A stretch of DNA of 64,000 nt. Source: JAUIAI01 sp049680625. GTDB lineage: Bacteria; Pseudomonadota; Gammaproteobacteria; Burkholderiales; Burkholderiaceae_E. Numbering within the stretch: position 1 is the stretch's first letter; each line of letters begins with the position of its first letter. The position numbers were made by a program, and so were the translations under genes. Of this stretch, positions 42,390 to 51,682 are shown in pieces. The stretch covers positions 23,566 to 87,565 of the forward strand of contig JBAUID010000028.1 in NCBI GenBank assembly GCA_049680625.1, given 5' to 3'. The notes beneath the pieces are model-generated. The model was not told where the DNA came from. It saw only the letters and a list, made by a program, of their open reading frames with translations, and ran no database searches.

Positions 42390-43760
42390 TTACGCGCCGA
42401 CCGGAACGGTTTTAAGCAGGCCGGGCAACACCTCGCCACTAAGGATTAAATCGCGCAGTGCGCCAGCGCCACCGGCAGGCAGCACCGGCCCGGCCAGTTC
42501 CTCAAATTTTGCAATCAGTTCTGTTTCGCCGATCGGGTTGTCCGGGTCACCCCGGCGTGATCGCTGAAAGTGTTTGAACTCACGTCCATCAGTGAGCCGC
42601 ACCGTGATCCGGGCCATGCGGCGGCGTGGATAATGCTCAGCCAGATCATCGGCGCAGTCGACGGTGATCCTGGACATCAACGCGCGAATATTTTGATTCG
42701 CCAGTGCCGGCGATTCAAAGGCTTCAAGCCGCACTGCACCGAGAACCATCAGCGCAGAAAGACAATACTGCGCACTAAAGCGCGCTTCTTGCGCAATTTT
42801 CGGATTGGGCCGGTCGCAGATGGTCTTGGTCGGGCCGTAGCCTTCAACATGAATGGTGTTGATATCCGACGCAGCGAAGCCGTGCTCACGACGCAGTATC
42901 TCAAGCGCATCGAGCGACGCGAAGATATGACCACAGCAGCCGTGAATCTTGACAGTCATCCGCGTGATCGGCGTCCAGTCGCCGGCCCCTTCGAAGGCGG
43001 CTTCCCAGTTGCCGGTGGAGTCAGAAGTTGCCGCCGCATAACCAGTGGCGCCGTGCAGTGCGTCTTGCGCCCCGGTTGCGCCGGCATAAGCCGCATAAGC
43101 AGCAAGCAAGCCGGCGTCAGCAGCGTGGCCGGGATGCATCGCTTTGACCATGCTTTCCCCCTGGAGGTTCTGCATATGGCCACCGGCGAAGCTCGAGGAT
43201 ATAGCGATCGCATTGCCAATAGCCGCTGCGTCGCATCCGAGCACCATCGCGCCCGCAACCGCCGCGCCAATAGTGCCGGCGGTGCCCGTGATATGCCAGT
43301 AGTTGTAATGACTGGGCTGTAGTGCCATGGCCAGGCGACACCCCGCTTCATAGCCGGCAATCACCGCCCGATCAAAAACTTCGCGGCTTGCACCCTCATG
43401 CTGCGCAACTGCCAACGCCGCAGCAATGGTTGGTGACCCAGGATGAAAACCACCGTCGCGGAAAATATCGTCGAATTCGACGGTATGACTGGCGGTGCCA
43501 TTGATGAAAGCGGCATTGCGCGCGCCGATCCGCTGGCCGGTCACGTAGCAAATGGCATTACCCGATCCACCACCCAAACCACTGGCAGCGAGAAACGTCG
43601 CCGGTGGCCGCACCGCACCGGGCAACATGGTCGCAAACCAGTCGAGTGTCGCCAGGCGAACCGCTTTCGTCACGTCGTTGGTCAGTGGCGCTTTGCCCCA
43701 ATAGGCAGCAAGGCCAGCCAGACCCGTCAATGGATTGGATGTTGGACTATATGCAGACAT
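42390..43760 (-). CDS. MmgE/PrpD family protein
   Basis: This 456-residue protein has the all-helical MmgE/PrpD domain followed by a smaller alpha/beta part. Recognisable stretches are 'FINGTASHTVEFDDIFRDGG' near 85-104 and 'KIHGCCGHIFASLDALEILR' near 274. The family includes 2-methylcitrate dehydratase and cis-aconitate decarboxylase. The ATG at 43760 overlaps the stop of the CoA transferase gene (TAATG), which fixes the start; the longer frame to 43814 is not used. It probably dehydrates or decarboxylates a tricarboxylic or branched acid intermediate. Confidence 0.87.
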   Translation of the reverse strand: MSAYSPTSNPLTGLAGLAAYWGKAPLTNDVTKAVRLATLDWFATMLPGAVRPPATFLAASGLGGGSGNAICYVTGQRIGARNAAFINGTASHTVEFDDIFRDGGFHPGSPTIAAALAVAQHEGASREVFDRAVIAGYEAGCRLAMALQPSHYNYWHITGTAGTIGAAVAGAMVLGCDAAAIGNAIAISSSFAGGHMQNLQGESMVKAMHPGHAADAGLLAAYAAYAGATGAQDALHGATGYAAATSDSTGNWEAAFEGAGDWTPITRMTVKIHGCCGHIFASLDALEILRREHGFAASDINTIHVEGYGPTKTICDRPNPKIAQEARFSAQYCLSALMVLGAVRLEAFESPALANQNIRALMSRITVDCADDLAEHYPRRRMARITVRLTDGREFKHFQRSRRGDPDNPIGETELIAKFEELAGPVLPAGGAGALRDLILSGEVLPGLLKTVPVGA

Positions 43761-44989
43761 TATTGTGCAACCGCTCCGCCGTGTTCTTCTTTTCCAATAA
43801 GCGCGCCGACACAAAGGCTCTCGATTTGTGCATCGCTCAGACCCAGTTCGCGCAATATAGTTGCGTTCTGGGCACCAACCGCTTGCGGTGGCGTTAGTGT
43901 TGTTGGTGTTTCGACAGATTCGCCTGACATGCGAAAGGCAGGGCCCATCACTTGAAGCCCGTCCAGCCGACCCGTCGGATCACTCAGCGTGATCACTTGC
44001 CCGCGGTCGCGAACCTGCGCATCGCCCAAAGCCTCGACAAGGGGTCGAATACGGGCGGACGGAATTCGATGCCCCCCCAGGAAAGTTTCCCAATGGGCAG
44101 CCGGCATCGCGCCGATGATTGCCGACAGCACGGCGTGCTCTTCAGCATAGCCTGCAATTCGGGCAAGATTATCAGTCTTGACAAGATCATCCCGACCGAG
44201 TGCGATCCACAGCCGTCGCTGCTGCCTTAAATTCGAGGCGGCGATCATCATGTCAGCATCCTCGGCGCGATACATACCAAGGGTTGCAAATGCAAACTTA
44301 TTGCCTTTGGCGAGCGGTTGCTTACCCGATTGCAGAAAATCGGTTGCATGTGACGTCATCAGCGTCATCGCGACATCGAGCATAGAAACATCGATATGTT
44401 GTCCGCCCCCTTCTCTTTCGCGCTGAAACAAGGCGGCAGAAATAGCAAAAGCTGCGGTAAGCCCAGTCGCATAGTCGACAACCGGTGCACCAGATTTCAG
44501 CGGGCGGTCATCGCCAAAACCGGTCATGTGCATCATGCCGGAAAACGCCTGGATCACATTGTCGTAACCAGTCTCGGCGCGCCGCGGTCCGGAACCGCCA
44601 AAAGCCGAGACTGAACAGTAAATCAGCCGCGGGTTGAGGGCAGAGAAATTTTCATAACCTAATCCGATTTCCTCGAAAGCGCCGGGACGATAATTTTCAA
44701 CAAAGACATCCGCCGTAGCGACAAGTCGCCGCAGAGCATCCCGTCCGGGTTCACTTTTTAAGTCCAGGGCCAGTGTCTTTTTACCAGCACCTTGTGCCAG
44801 AAACGAGGTACCCATCGCCGATTTAACCAGTGAACTGTCAGAACCCTGAAACCGCGCCTGATCAGGTTCGTGCGGATTCTCAACCTTGATCACTTCAGCG
44901 CCAAGCAGAGCCAGTTGATAGCTGGCAAAAGGCCCGGCAAGCACGTGAGTAGTATCAATCACGCGAAGCCCTTTGAAAGCGCCCGCCAT
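43760..44989 (-). CDS. Family III CoA transferase (CaiB/BaiF)
   Basis: The 409-residue protein has the CaiB/BaiF fold: 'LRVIDTTHVLAGPFASYQLA' at 8-27, 'GAEVIKVENPHEPDQARFQG' near 30, 'ENYRPGAFEEIGLGYENFSA' near 98, and 'LKSGAPVVDYATGLTAAFAI' near 163. It moves CoA from a donor thioester to an acid. A perfect AGGAGG site lies 5 nt before the ATG, so it is likely well translated. It follows the glutamine synthetase-like gene by 20 bp. Confidence 0.92.
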   Translation of the reverse strand: MAGAFKGLRVIDTTHVLAGPFASYQLALLGAEVIKVENPHEPDQARFQGSDSSLVKSAMGTSFLAQGAGKKTLALDLKSEPGRDALRRLVATADVFVENYRPGAFEEIGLGYENFSALNPRLIYCSVSAFGGSGPRRAETGYDNVIQAFSGMMHMTGFGDDRPLKSGAPVVDYATGLTAAFAISAALFQREREGGGQHIDVSMLDVAMTLMTSHATDFLQSGKQPLAKGNKFAFATLGMYRAEDADMMIAASNLRQQRRLWIALGRDDLVKTDNLARIAGYAEEHAVLSAIIGAMPAAHWETFLGGHRIPSARIRPLVEALGDAQVRDRGQVITLSDPTGRLDGLQVMGPAFRMSGESVETPTTLTPPQAVGAQNATILRELGLSDAQIESLCVGALIGKEEHGGAVAQ

Positions 44990-45009
44990 ATTAGCCTCCT
45001 GGGATTAGG

Positions 45010-46458
45010 TTAGATTCGCCCGAAGTATTCCCGGCGATGAAATTCGGTCTTGTCTTCAGCTGCCTCGAAACGCTGATTCTCAGCGTCTTTTATCCGACAA
45101 TAGTAGTTGATAAAGTCGACCCCGAAGGCGCTGGTCATCGCCGTATCAATTTGCACAGAGCGCACCGCGTCTGCCAGACTGGTCGGAATTCTGGTAGCGG
45201 TGTTGCCAGTCCCTTCCCCGTTCTGTTCATAAGGGGAATCAGTGGCCACCGGTGGCAGCTGTTTGTTATTCAGGCCGGCCAGCCCGGCGTAAATTTGCGA
45301 TGCAATATACAAGTATGGATTCGCGGCAGGTTCACCAAGACGGTTTTCGATACGGGTTGCCACATCACCTACTCCGCCAATTACCCGCAGCATTGCGCCG
45401 CGATTATCCCGCCCCCAGACAACAGACTGCGGTGCCAGTGCATTGGGTTGGAATCGGCCATATCCATTGGTTGTTGGCGTGCACATTACCGTCATGCCCT
45501 TCGCATGGTTTAACAAACCAGCCAGGTAGTGCGAACCCAGATCGGACAAGGTAAATTGCGCATCAGTGACCGCGGCACCCACCGCTGGCACTTCTGGCAC
45601 AAACACGTTGGCACCACTATCCAGATGAGCCAGTGACTGATGCAAATGCCAGCCACTGGACATAATGTTCTCAAATGGCGGGCGGCACATAAATGTGGCG
45701 TGGTAACCCGCGCGGCGCAGCGCCTGTTTAACCGCACTGCGAAACAACACCATGTTGTCAGCGGCAGTCAGAGCATCAGTCACGCCAAAAACAGCTTCCA
45801 CCTGGCTTGGGCCTAACTCAATCTCCAGCGACTGCAGTGGTAGTTCAAGCGCTTGTGCGACGCGCTGCACAACCCGCAGTGGTGCTTCTGCCAGGTCAAA
45901 CCAGTTTTCAGACAACAGGTTATAACCCGGGTGTATCAGGCTGACTTGCGGTGCCGGCCCTGGCCATGCCGCTGTGTTTGGATCGAGATCAAGGCCGTGT
46001 TCTAGATCGCGTAGCTTGTAAATATGAAACTCAACCTCCAGCCCACACTGCATACCCAGCCCGTGCTGCGCCAGTGCGGCCAATGCTTTTTGTAATTGGC
46101 GACGGGTGTCAAACATTACCGGTGCCCCATCCGGATACACCGGCTGACATTGAATCCAACCCGTTTTGTCAGCCCAGGGCAGCAACTTAAAACTACTTTC
46201 AATTGGCATTAACTGCAGATTGCTTGCAAACTCAAAGCCGGGCAACTCATCTTTAATGGCTGGGTCAAACACCTTAAACGCAGTGCGATCCGAGGTATCT
46301 TTGAGCATCAGGGTACCGACCATTCCCACCCCGTCCTGGAGGGCAGAAATAGCAGCTGGTGCGGTCAGGGTTTTGCCGCGCAAAATGCCATGAGTGTCAC
46401 ACCACGCGAAACGGATTAACTCCAGGCCATGGCTTTCAATGAGGTTGGCGATATTCAC
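45010..46458 (-). CDS. Glutamine synthetase-like gamma-glutamyl ligase
   Basis: The 482-residue protein has the GS fold (N-terminal beta-grasp 'ESHGLELIRFAWCDTHGILR' at 8-27). The catalytic part includes 'CGLEVEFHIYK' near 138, 'MSSGWHLHQSLAHLDSG' near 264, and 'RDNRGAMLRVIGG' near 349. The 'TPTTNGYGRFQPNALAP' loop replaces the N-S-Y-K-R-L of housekeeping GS, pointing to a ligase that joins glutamate to an amine other than ammonia, as PuuA or aniline-type GS do. It starts at GTG 46458, overlapping the Rieske oxygenase stop (GTGA). Confidence 0.87.
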   Translation of the reverse strand: MNIANLIESHGLELIRFAWCDTHGILRGKTLTAPAAISALQDGVGMVGTLMLKDTSDRTAFKVFDPAIKDELPGFEFASNLQLMPIESSFKLLPWADKTGWIQCQPVYPDGAPVMFDTRRQLQKALAALAQHGLGMQCGLEVEFHIYKLRDLEHGLDLDPNTAAWPGPAPQVSLIHPGYNLLSENWFDLAEAPLRVVQRVAQALELPLQSLEIELGPSQVEAVFGVTDALTAADNMVLFRSAVKQALRRAGYHATFMCRPPFENIMSSGWHLHQSLAHLDSGANVFVPEVPAVGAAVTDAQFTLSDLGSHYLAGLLNHAKGMTVMCTPTTNGYGRFQPNALAPQSVVWGRDNRGAMLRVIGGVGDVATRIENRLGEPAANPYLYIASQIYAGLAGLNNKQLPPVATDSPYEQNGEGTGNTATRIPTSLADAVRSVQIDTAMTSAFGVDFINYYCRIKDAENQRFEAAEDKTEFHRREYFGRI

Positions 46459-47885
46459 CGGCGCTTATCGGAAGCATTGAAAGTTTCTTGGACATCGGCT
46501 GCAACTGCGGCGTCAGCGGCATCACGGGCTACTGGCAGGCTGGCATCCCAAGGCGCCGAATCGCGTTTGTTTTGTACGGCATGTTGCCACCAACACTCCC
46601 AGCCGTCAGCCGGTGCAATACCATCTACCGTATCGGGGCCAACCCGGGTTGCTGCGATATCCGATTGCGCGACCCCCGGTGGCAGTCCACCTGCTGCTAC
46701 CGCTTCAATGGCCTTAAGCAAATTACGACGGTTTGCCATGATGGCGACATCACTGGTGCCCAGATGCTCGCGGGTACGATCCTGAATTGGGCCCATGCTT
46801 TCGCAGGCCCACTGGTCGTGAACGTTAATATCGTCCTCACCCATTCCCAGATAAGTGCGCGACGTTTGCTCCTCGGCACTGAAACCCCAGTTGTTGTGAC
46901 GGCCAGACTTCGGAATATAGTCTGGCAGGCTAACGGCACTCAGGCGCTGATTGCGCATCGCGTCTTTGTCAACCGGGTCGGCAAAACTGGTAAACACTGA
47001 ATACCAATATGTGTTGGTATCGTCCACCGGCACATGCATCTGGGTGATAGTCATGGTCTCGGACAACGGGATCACAAAAGTATGCGGAAAAACTGAATTA
47101 GTAACCCGAACATGAGTCAGCGCATCAGTCATCGGACGCAGTGTGGTCAGACGCATTCCGTACGGCATCGGGTCAACACTGATTTTAGGTTGATCAAACT
47201 CCCGCATTACCTTGGTCATCGGCCAGCGCTCACCCTGGATTTCCCCAGCGCTAGCGCCACGAAACTGCCGCCCGTACGTATCATCCAGTGAATCGTCAAA
47301 GAAAAACCGATGCAAGAATGACGCATGTGCCGGGTCAACACCGACTTCAAACGCCTGCAACCAGTTGCACTGCCACAATCCTTTGAAAGAAAAGGTATGA
47401 GTCGGTGGTGCGGTGAAACAATCCAGGGACGGCAAAGGCGGCGGCGAACTGGTTTCAGGACCAAACCAGCCGAACAACACCCCGCTGCGCTCGATTAACG
47501 GGTAATTGCGTTGTTTCACCCGGGTGCATAGCTGGCTGCCTGCCGGCTCGGCCGGCGTTTCGATACATTGGCCGGTTAGGTCAAACTTCCAGCCGTGAAA
47601 CGGACAGCGTAAACCATCACCTTCATTGCGACCAAACGACAGGTCAGCACCGCGGTGCGGGCAATCGCGGTCAAGCAGTCCAAACTCACCCTGAGAGTTC
47701 TTGAACAAAACGAAGTTCTGGCCAAGAATTCGCACCGCTTTGACTGGCCGAACCGCCATTTTCGGGTCGAGAACCGGGTTGAACTCATCCACCAGGGCAA
47801 CCGGTTGCCAATAGTGGCGCATCATGCTGCCACACGGCGTATCGGGGCCAATGCGGGTGATGCGCTCGTTGAGTTCAGCTTTCAT
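46455..47885 (-). CDS. Rieske-type aromatic ring-hydroxylating oxygenase, alpha subunit
   Basis: The 476-residue protein has a Rieske [2Fe-2S] site with Cys75-x-His77 in 'CPHRGADLSFG' and Cys94-x2-His97 in 'LRCPFHGWKFD'. The catalytic domain holds the mononuclear iron motif 'EVGVDPAHASFLHRFFFDD' (His-x4-His) near 175. It hydroxylates or demethylates an organic substrate using electrons from a reductase and ferredoxin not encoded here. It is the first gene of the six-gene minus-strand operon and overlaps the GS-like gene. There is no beta-subunit gene, as in phthalate- or demethylase-type oxygenases. Confidence 0.9.
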   Translation of the reverse strand: MKAELNERITRIGPDTPCGSMMRHYWQPVALVDEFNPVLDPKMAVRPVKAVRILGQNFVLFKNSQGEFGLLDRDCPHRGADLSFGRNEGDGLRCPFHGWKFDLTGQCIETPAEPAGSQLCTRVKQRNYPLIERSGVLFGWFGPETSSPPPLPSLDCFTAPPTHTFSFKGLWQCNWLQAFEVGVDPAHASFLHRFFFDDSLDDTYGRQFRGASAGEIQGERWPMTKVMREFDQPKISVDPMPYGMRLTTLRPMTDALTHVRVTNSVFPHTFVIPLSETMTITQMHVPVDDTNTYWYSVFTSFADPVDKDAMRNQRLSAVSLPDYIPKSGRHNNWGFSAEEQTSRTYLGMGEDDINVHDQWACESMGPIQDRTREHLGTSDVAIMANRRNLLKAIEAVAAGGLPPGVAQSDIAATRVGPDTVDGIAPADGWECWWQHAVQNKRDSAPWDASLPVARDAADAAVAADVQETFNASDKRR

Positions 47886-48026
47886 CTGGGGCCTTTGCCG
47901 ATTAATCGGGATTTAGCGCAAACCAGTGGGATCTATCGAACCCACTGCGCACTCCGCTAACCGCCAGTATATATTCCGCTCGCCGTAAAGTTAGTAGGTC
48001 ACTGCGTAAGGGACACGAACCCCGGG

Positions 48027-48287
48027 TTACAAGCACTTAAACGGAAACCACTGCATGGCAAACGCCTGGGCGTCACCGGGCAGTTCGAACCAGAACACCG
48101 CGCTGCCGCGATCGCCTGGCACCGGCAGCCAACTCGCGCGGCAGTTTTTTTGGCACCATTGCTTCATTGCCTCGTGCTCTCGATTGACAAACGTATCCAG
48201 TGGTGGAAAGTCGGCACTGCGCGCTTCACCATTGCCTGGCAGACGCACGGGTTGCCAGGTTTCGGGATCGAATGAGGCGATTGACAT
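48027..48287 (-). CDS. Hypothetical 86-residue protein
   Basis: This short frame encodes an amphipathic protein with sensible composition: 'PETWQPVRLPGNG' near the start, 'DTFVNREHEAMKQWCQKNCR' near 31-50 with two cysteines, and 'FWFELPGDAQAFAMQWFPFK' at 65-84. It looks like a real small soluble protein but I do not recognise it. There is no clear ribosome site before the ATG at 48287. The divergent 119-bp spacer to the FkbM gene is fairly AT-rich. Confidence 0.5.
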   Translation of the reverse strand: MSIASFDPETWQPVRLPGNGEARSADFPPLDTFVNREHEAMKQWCQKNCRASWLPVPGDRGSAVFWFELPGDAQAFAMQWFPFKCL

Positions 48288-48406
48288 AAGCTTGATAAGA
48301 TAGAGCCGAATTTAACGTAGTAATTAGCGCTGAATTTGGTTCAGACAATAATATATATCAGACAACAATACCTGAAACATCCGCCTTCGAAAACAGGGAC
48401 TGAACA

Positions 48407-49267
48407 ATGGTTGTACACTGGCGCCCGCTAGAGGCAGGCGAATTGTCAGCATCGGGCACCGAGCAAGACCAAAACGCCAACACGCCCTTTGGGGCCCTGG
48501 CACCCACTGCGCTGCAGCGGGTGCTGATTGCGCTGGGTCGCCGTTCGGTGCTCAAGCGGGGGCTCTTTCGAACCCGTTTTGCAAATCTGATCATGGCACT
48601 GCGCCCTGGCCCCCTCGATATTGACTTTCGTCACTGCGGATATCGAATTCGCTGCGAGGACAATCTTATTGAATGTGGCCTGCTGCTAAACCCGGCCTAC
48701 AACGGAGACGACATCGACTTCCTGATCAGCGGCGCATCAAGCGACGCAAATTTTGTCGATATTGGGTCAAATATTGGATTGTATTCATTGCCAATGGCAA
48801 AGTCAGCGCCAGAGGGTAAAACTATTGCCATTGATCCAAACCCCTTGATGGCGCAACGCCTTGCCTTTAATGCTGCCGGCTCGGGTCTTGGCAACGTGAC
48901 AATCGTGCCGGTTGCAATTTCAGATACCAACCGTCAGGGTGCTCTGAAAATTCGACTCGACGATGTCGCCATTGTTGCCCTGGAGGAAAGCACTGACGGT
49001 GATGTTCCGATTCGAACCCTGGTTGATGTGCTGGCTGAACACGAGGTCACCACCATCTACGGCCTGAAGATCGACATCGAGGGTCATGAAGATCAAGCCC
49101 TGGTGCCCTTTCTTTCCAATGCCCCGACCGCCTTGCTACCTCAGCGGGTTGTTATTGAGCACAGCCGAGGCACCGACTACCCGGGTTGCCTGGCCGAGTT
49201 ACAACGCCTGGGCTACCAACTGTACGGCCGCAGTCGCAACAACTCGTTTTACCTGCGAAGCGAATGA
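48407..49267 (+). CDS. FkbM-family methyltransferase
   Basis: The 286-residue protein has a Rossmann SAM-binding core with 'FVDIGSNIGLYSLPMAKSA' near 118-136, 'GKTIAIDPNPLMAQRLAFNA' near 139-158, and the FkbM mark 'IYGLKIDIEGHEDQALVPF' near 219. Members O-methylate sugars, glycans or secondary metabolites. An AGGGA site precedes the ATG by 7 nt. The stop overlaps the next start (ATGA), so it is translated with the DUF2157 protein although no shared function is known. Confidence 0.87.
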   Translation: MVVHWRPLEAGELSASGTEQDQNANTPFGALAPTALQRVLIALGRRSVLKRGLFRTRFANLIMALRPGPLDIDFRHCGYRIRCEDNLIECGLLLNPAYNGDDIDFLISGASSDANFVDIGSNIGLYSLPMAKSAPEGKTIAIDPNPLMAQRLAFNAAGSGLGNVTIVPVAISDTNRQGALKIRLDDVAIVALEESTDGDVPIRTLVDVLAEHEVTTIYGLKIDIEGHEDQALVPFLSNAPTALLPQRVVIEHSRGTDYPGCLAELQRLGYQLYGRSRNNSFYLRSE

Positions 49268-50631
49268 ACCGCCACCAGTGGTTACACGGCGAATTATTGC
49301 AATGGGAACAAGACGGTCTGATCAACCCGGAGCAGGCCGCCCAATTACGTCAACGGTATTCAGCAAATTCGTCTGCACTATCTGACCTGACTGACTCCCC
49401 GGATGCGTCTTTCGCATCGGCAGCTTCTGACGCAGGCCCAACTTCTGCCGGCGAAACCAACCTGACGTCCCGCGGGCGGTTGAAATCCTGGGCTGGTCTG
49501 GTGATTCCCCTCATCGGCGCAGTCCTGGTCGGGCTTGGGGTGATTTTATTCTTTGCGTACAACTGGGCGGCGATGCCCAAACTACTGAAACTGACTGTTG
49601 TGTTTGGCAGCCTGATCGCTTCACACGGGGCCGGATTGTTTTTTTCGCGCCGTGGCAACCACGTATTGTCAGAAGTGTTTCACCTACTTGGAACCATGTT
49701 GTTTGGTGCCGGCATCTGGCTGATCGCACAGGTCTATCACATGGACGAACACTATCCTGACGGCATACTGACCTGGGCGATTGGCGCCTTGCTGATGGCC
49801 TGGGCATTGCTGTCTCCGGCGCAGGCAATGCTGGCCGCCATATTGTTTGCTGTCTGGACAGCCACAGAAGCCAACGCATCCGGCGCCCCAACCCCGTGGG
49901 CACCACTAATTTACCTGCTCGGCCTTGCACCACTGGCCTGGAAGATGCGTTCCGCGGGCCTGATCTTTTTCTCGGCTTCCGGCTTCATCTTCAGCCTTGG
50001 TTGGGCAAGCCTTTTGTTTTATCTAAACGTCAACCAGTACTTTATTTTTACGTTGGCGGTTACGGGTATTGCGCTGGCCAGCTTTTTACCCCGCACGAGT
50101 TTCCCGGATTCGGCCAGTGCGGTACGCGCCGCCGCGTTGCTCCCTTACGCGGTCATTGTGCTGATACTGACTTTTCGGACGGAGTTTTTCTACGCGCATA
50201 TAGAACCTCGCTATTTCTGGATGATGGCAGGGGTCAGTCTCGCGGCCTGGGTCGTCAGCCTCGCAAGCGGTGCATTCACCGCCGAAGGCCGAAACCAAAC
50301 CCTGGTTAACAGCCTGGTGCTGACCTCTTTGATACTGATCATGCTGATTCACCCCGGTCTGTTACCACAATGGCTGATTGTCGTCGCGTTTAACCTGGTC
50401 GCTGGCTTACACGCCATCGCCTTGATTCGACAAGGATCAGAACGTCAGAGCTGGCAGCGTACGATGCTGGGCTTTATATTGCTGGGCGCATTGATTGCTG
50501 TTCGATTCACCGATTTATTCCATAGTTTGCTGGCGCGCTCTCTTGCCTTTCTGCTTCTGGGTATTGCAATGATTGTTATTGGCTACTGGTACTCGCGCCG
50601 GTCGAGTAATCGGGTTGATCAGCATGCGTAA
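49264..50631 (+). CDS. DUF2157 membrane protein
   Basis: The 455-residue protein has a soluble N-terminal part ('RHQWLHGELLQWEQDGLINP', the DUF2157 helical region) and then about twelve hydrophobic helices from residue 78, such as 'VIPLIGAVLVGLGVILFFAY'. The ATG at 49264 overlaps the FkbM stop; the longer in-frame start at 49186 lies in the FkbM gene and is rejected. It overlaps the GDYXXLXY gene by 8 bp. DUF2157 and GDYXXLXY proteins commonly occur together, and their function is unknown. Confidence 0.85.
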   Translation: MNRHQWLHGELLQWEQDGLINPEQAAQLRQRYSANSSALSDLTDSPDASFASAASDAGPTSAGETNLTSRGRLKSWAGLVIPLIGAVLVGLGVILFFAYNWAAMPKLLKLTVVFGSLIASHGAGLFFSRRGNHVLSEVFHLLGTMLFGAGIWLIAQVYHMDEHYPDGILTWAIGALLMAWALLSPAQAMLAAILFAVWTATEANASGAPTPWAPLIYLLGLAPLAWKMRSAGLIFFSASGFIFSLGWASLLFYLNVNQYFIFTLAVTGIALASFLPRTSFPDSASAVRAAALLPYAVIVLILTFRTEFFYAHIEPRYFWMMAGVSLAAWVVSLASGAFTAEGRNQTLVNSLVLTSLILIMLIHPGLLPQWLIVVAFNLVAGLHAIALIRQGSERQSWQRTMLGFILLGALIAVRFTDLFHSLLARSLAFLLLGIAMIVIGYWYSRRSSNRVDQHA

Positions 50632-51682
50632 GTGGCTGCTAGTCCTGGCTATTACTTCCCAAGTCGGCGTACTTGCTTATATGGCCGGTGGTCGCGAACT
50701 GATTCTTAAAACCGGCGATTCGATTGTGGTACGTACCGCTCCAATTGACCCACGCGACCCGTTTCGCGGTGACTTTGTTCGCCTGCAATACCCTTTCAAT
50801 TCCCCACGAAACAATTCTCTGGCTGGCAAACTTGGTACTGCGCCGTTGAATCGTGGCGACCCGATTTACGCGGTGCTTAAACCGTCGCCCGGCGGTATAC
50901 ATCAACTGGACTTCCTGACCGATGAACGCCCTGGCCAGCTGCCCTTTCTAGCCGGGTACGTTGCATCGGGGTCGTACCGAAAGAATCGACCGCACCTTTT
51001 GCGCAATACCCGTTTTCGCTACGGCATAGAACAGTTGTTTGTTGAGCAAGGGGACGGCCTGGCAATAGAGAAGCGCCGTGGCCGCAGAAACACCACCCAA
51101 GTACCAATGGAAGTCGAGCTGGCGGTTGCTTCCAGCGGAAAAGCAATTATCAAAGGTTTTCGCTGGAGCCGGCTCGGCATTCGGTCAGAAGTCATTCAGA
51201 GCGCCCGACGCGCTCGCACTGGCAGCGGGCAGTCACCTGGCGAACCAGCCCGTCGCAGCGCGCTTATCCGACTCACCCTCAGTAATGAATCAGACCAGCC
51301 TTTGTCGATTTTTGACCTGACCGACGGGTGTGCGCTGCAACTGGTTGCCACCGAAATCAGTGCTGCCAACACAGCGCGCTTCGACCTGCTTGACAATTCT
51401 TGCCCGACCAGCCCGGGCATGCCGGGGCCGGAAAGTGGCATTGTTCAATTGCAAGCCGGCGCCTCACACGCCGTTGAGATCGACTTATCGAAGCCGCGCT
51501 GGCACGTCGTCAGGACGGACAAAGACGGGGTGAAGACCCAGGGCGAAATTGGGGTGATTGCACCGCGCCAGACGTTTCGACTGATCTACCAGGCTGACCA
51601 AACTGCGCAGACCCGGTCTGCCGATATGTGGATAGGTGAAATGCCAAGCCGCTTGCTACGCGCCACCGGCTTTATTGATTAG
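50624..51682 (+). CDS. GDYXXLXY-domain membrane-anchored protein
   Basis: The 352-residue protein begins with a membrane anchor ('WLLVLAITSQVGVLAYMAGG', 4-23). An extracytoplasmic domain bears the signature 'DPFRGDFVRLQY' near 46-57, a variant of GDYXXLXY with Phe in place of Tyr. Beyond about residue 170 it carries an extra 180 residues with beta-rich character and two cysteines ('TDGCALQ', 'LDNSCPTSP'), longer than the usual roughly 180-residue family member. The start at 50624 overlaps the DUF2157 gene. Confidence 0.8.
   Translation: MRKWLLVLAITSQVGVLAYMAGGRELILKTGDSIVVRTAPIDPRDPFRGDFVRLQYPFNSPRNNSLAGKLGTAPLNRGDPIYAVLKPSPGGIHQLDFLTDERPGQLPFLAGYVASGSYRKNRPHLLRNTRFRYGIEQLFVEQGDGLAIEKRRGRRNTTQVPMEVELAVASSGKAIIKGFRWSRLGIRSEVIQSARRARTGSGQSPGEPARRSALIRLTLSNESDQPLSIFDLTDGCALQLVATEISAANTARFDLLDNSCPTSPGMPGPESGIVQLQAGASHAVEIDLSKPRWHVVRTDKDGVKTQGEIGVIAPRQTFRLIYQADQTAQTRSADMWIGEMPSRLLRATGFID

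Noticed and set aside
42570..43322. 250-codon plus-strand open frame
   Set aside because: Antisense to the MmgE/PrpD gene, with no recognisable motif.
39458..47885. Standard aniline dioxygenase (atd/tdn) operon
   Set aside because: The glutamine amidotransferase-like gene, oxygenase beta subunit, reductase and ring-cleavage enzyme are absent.
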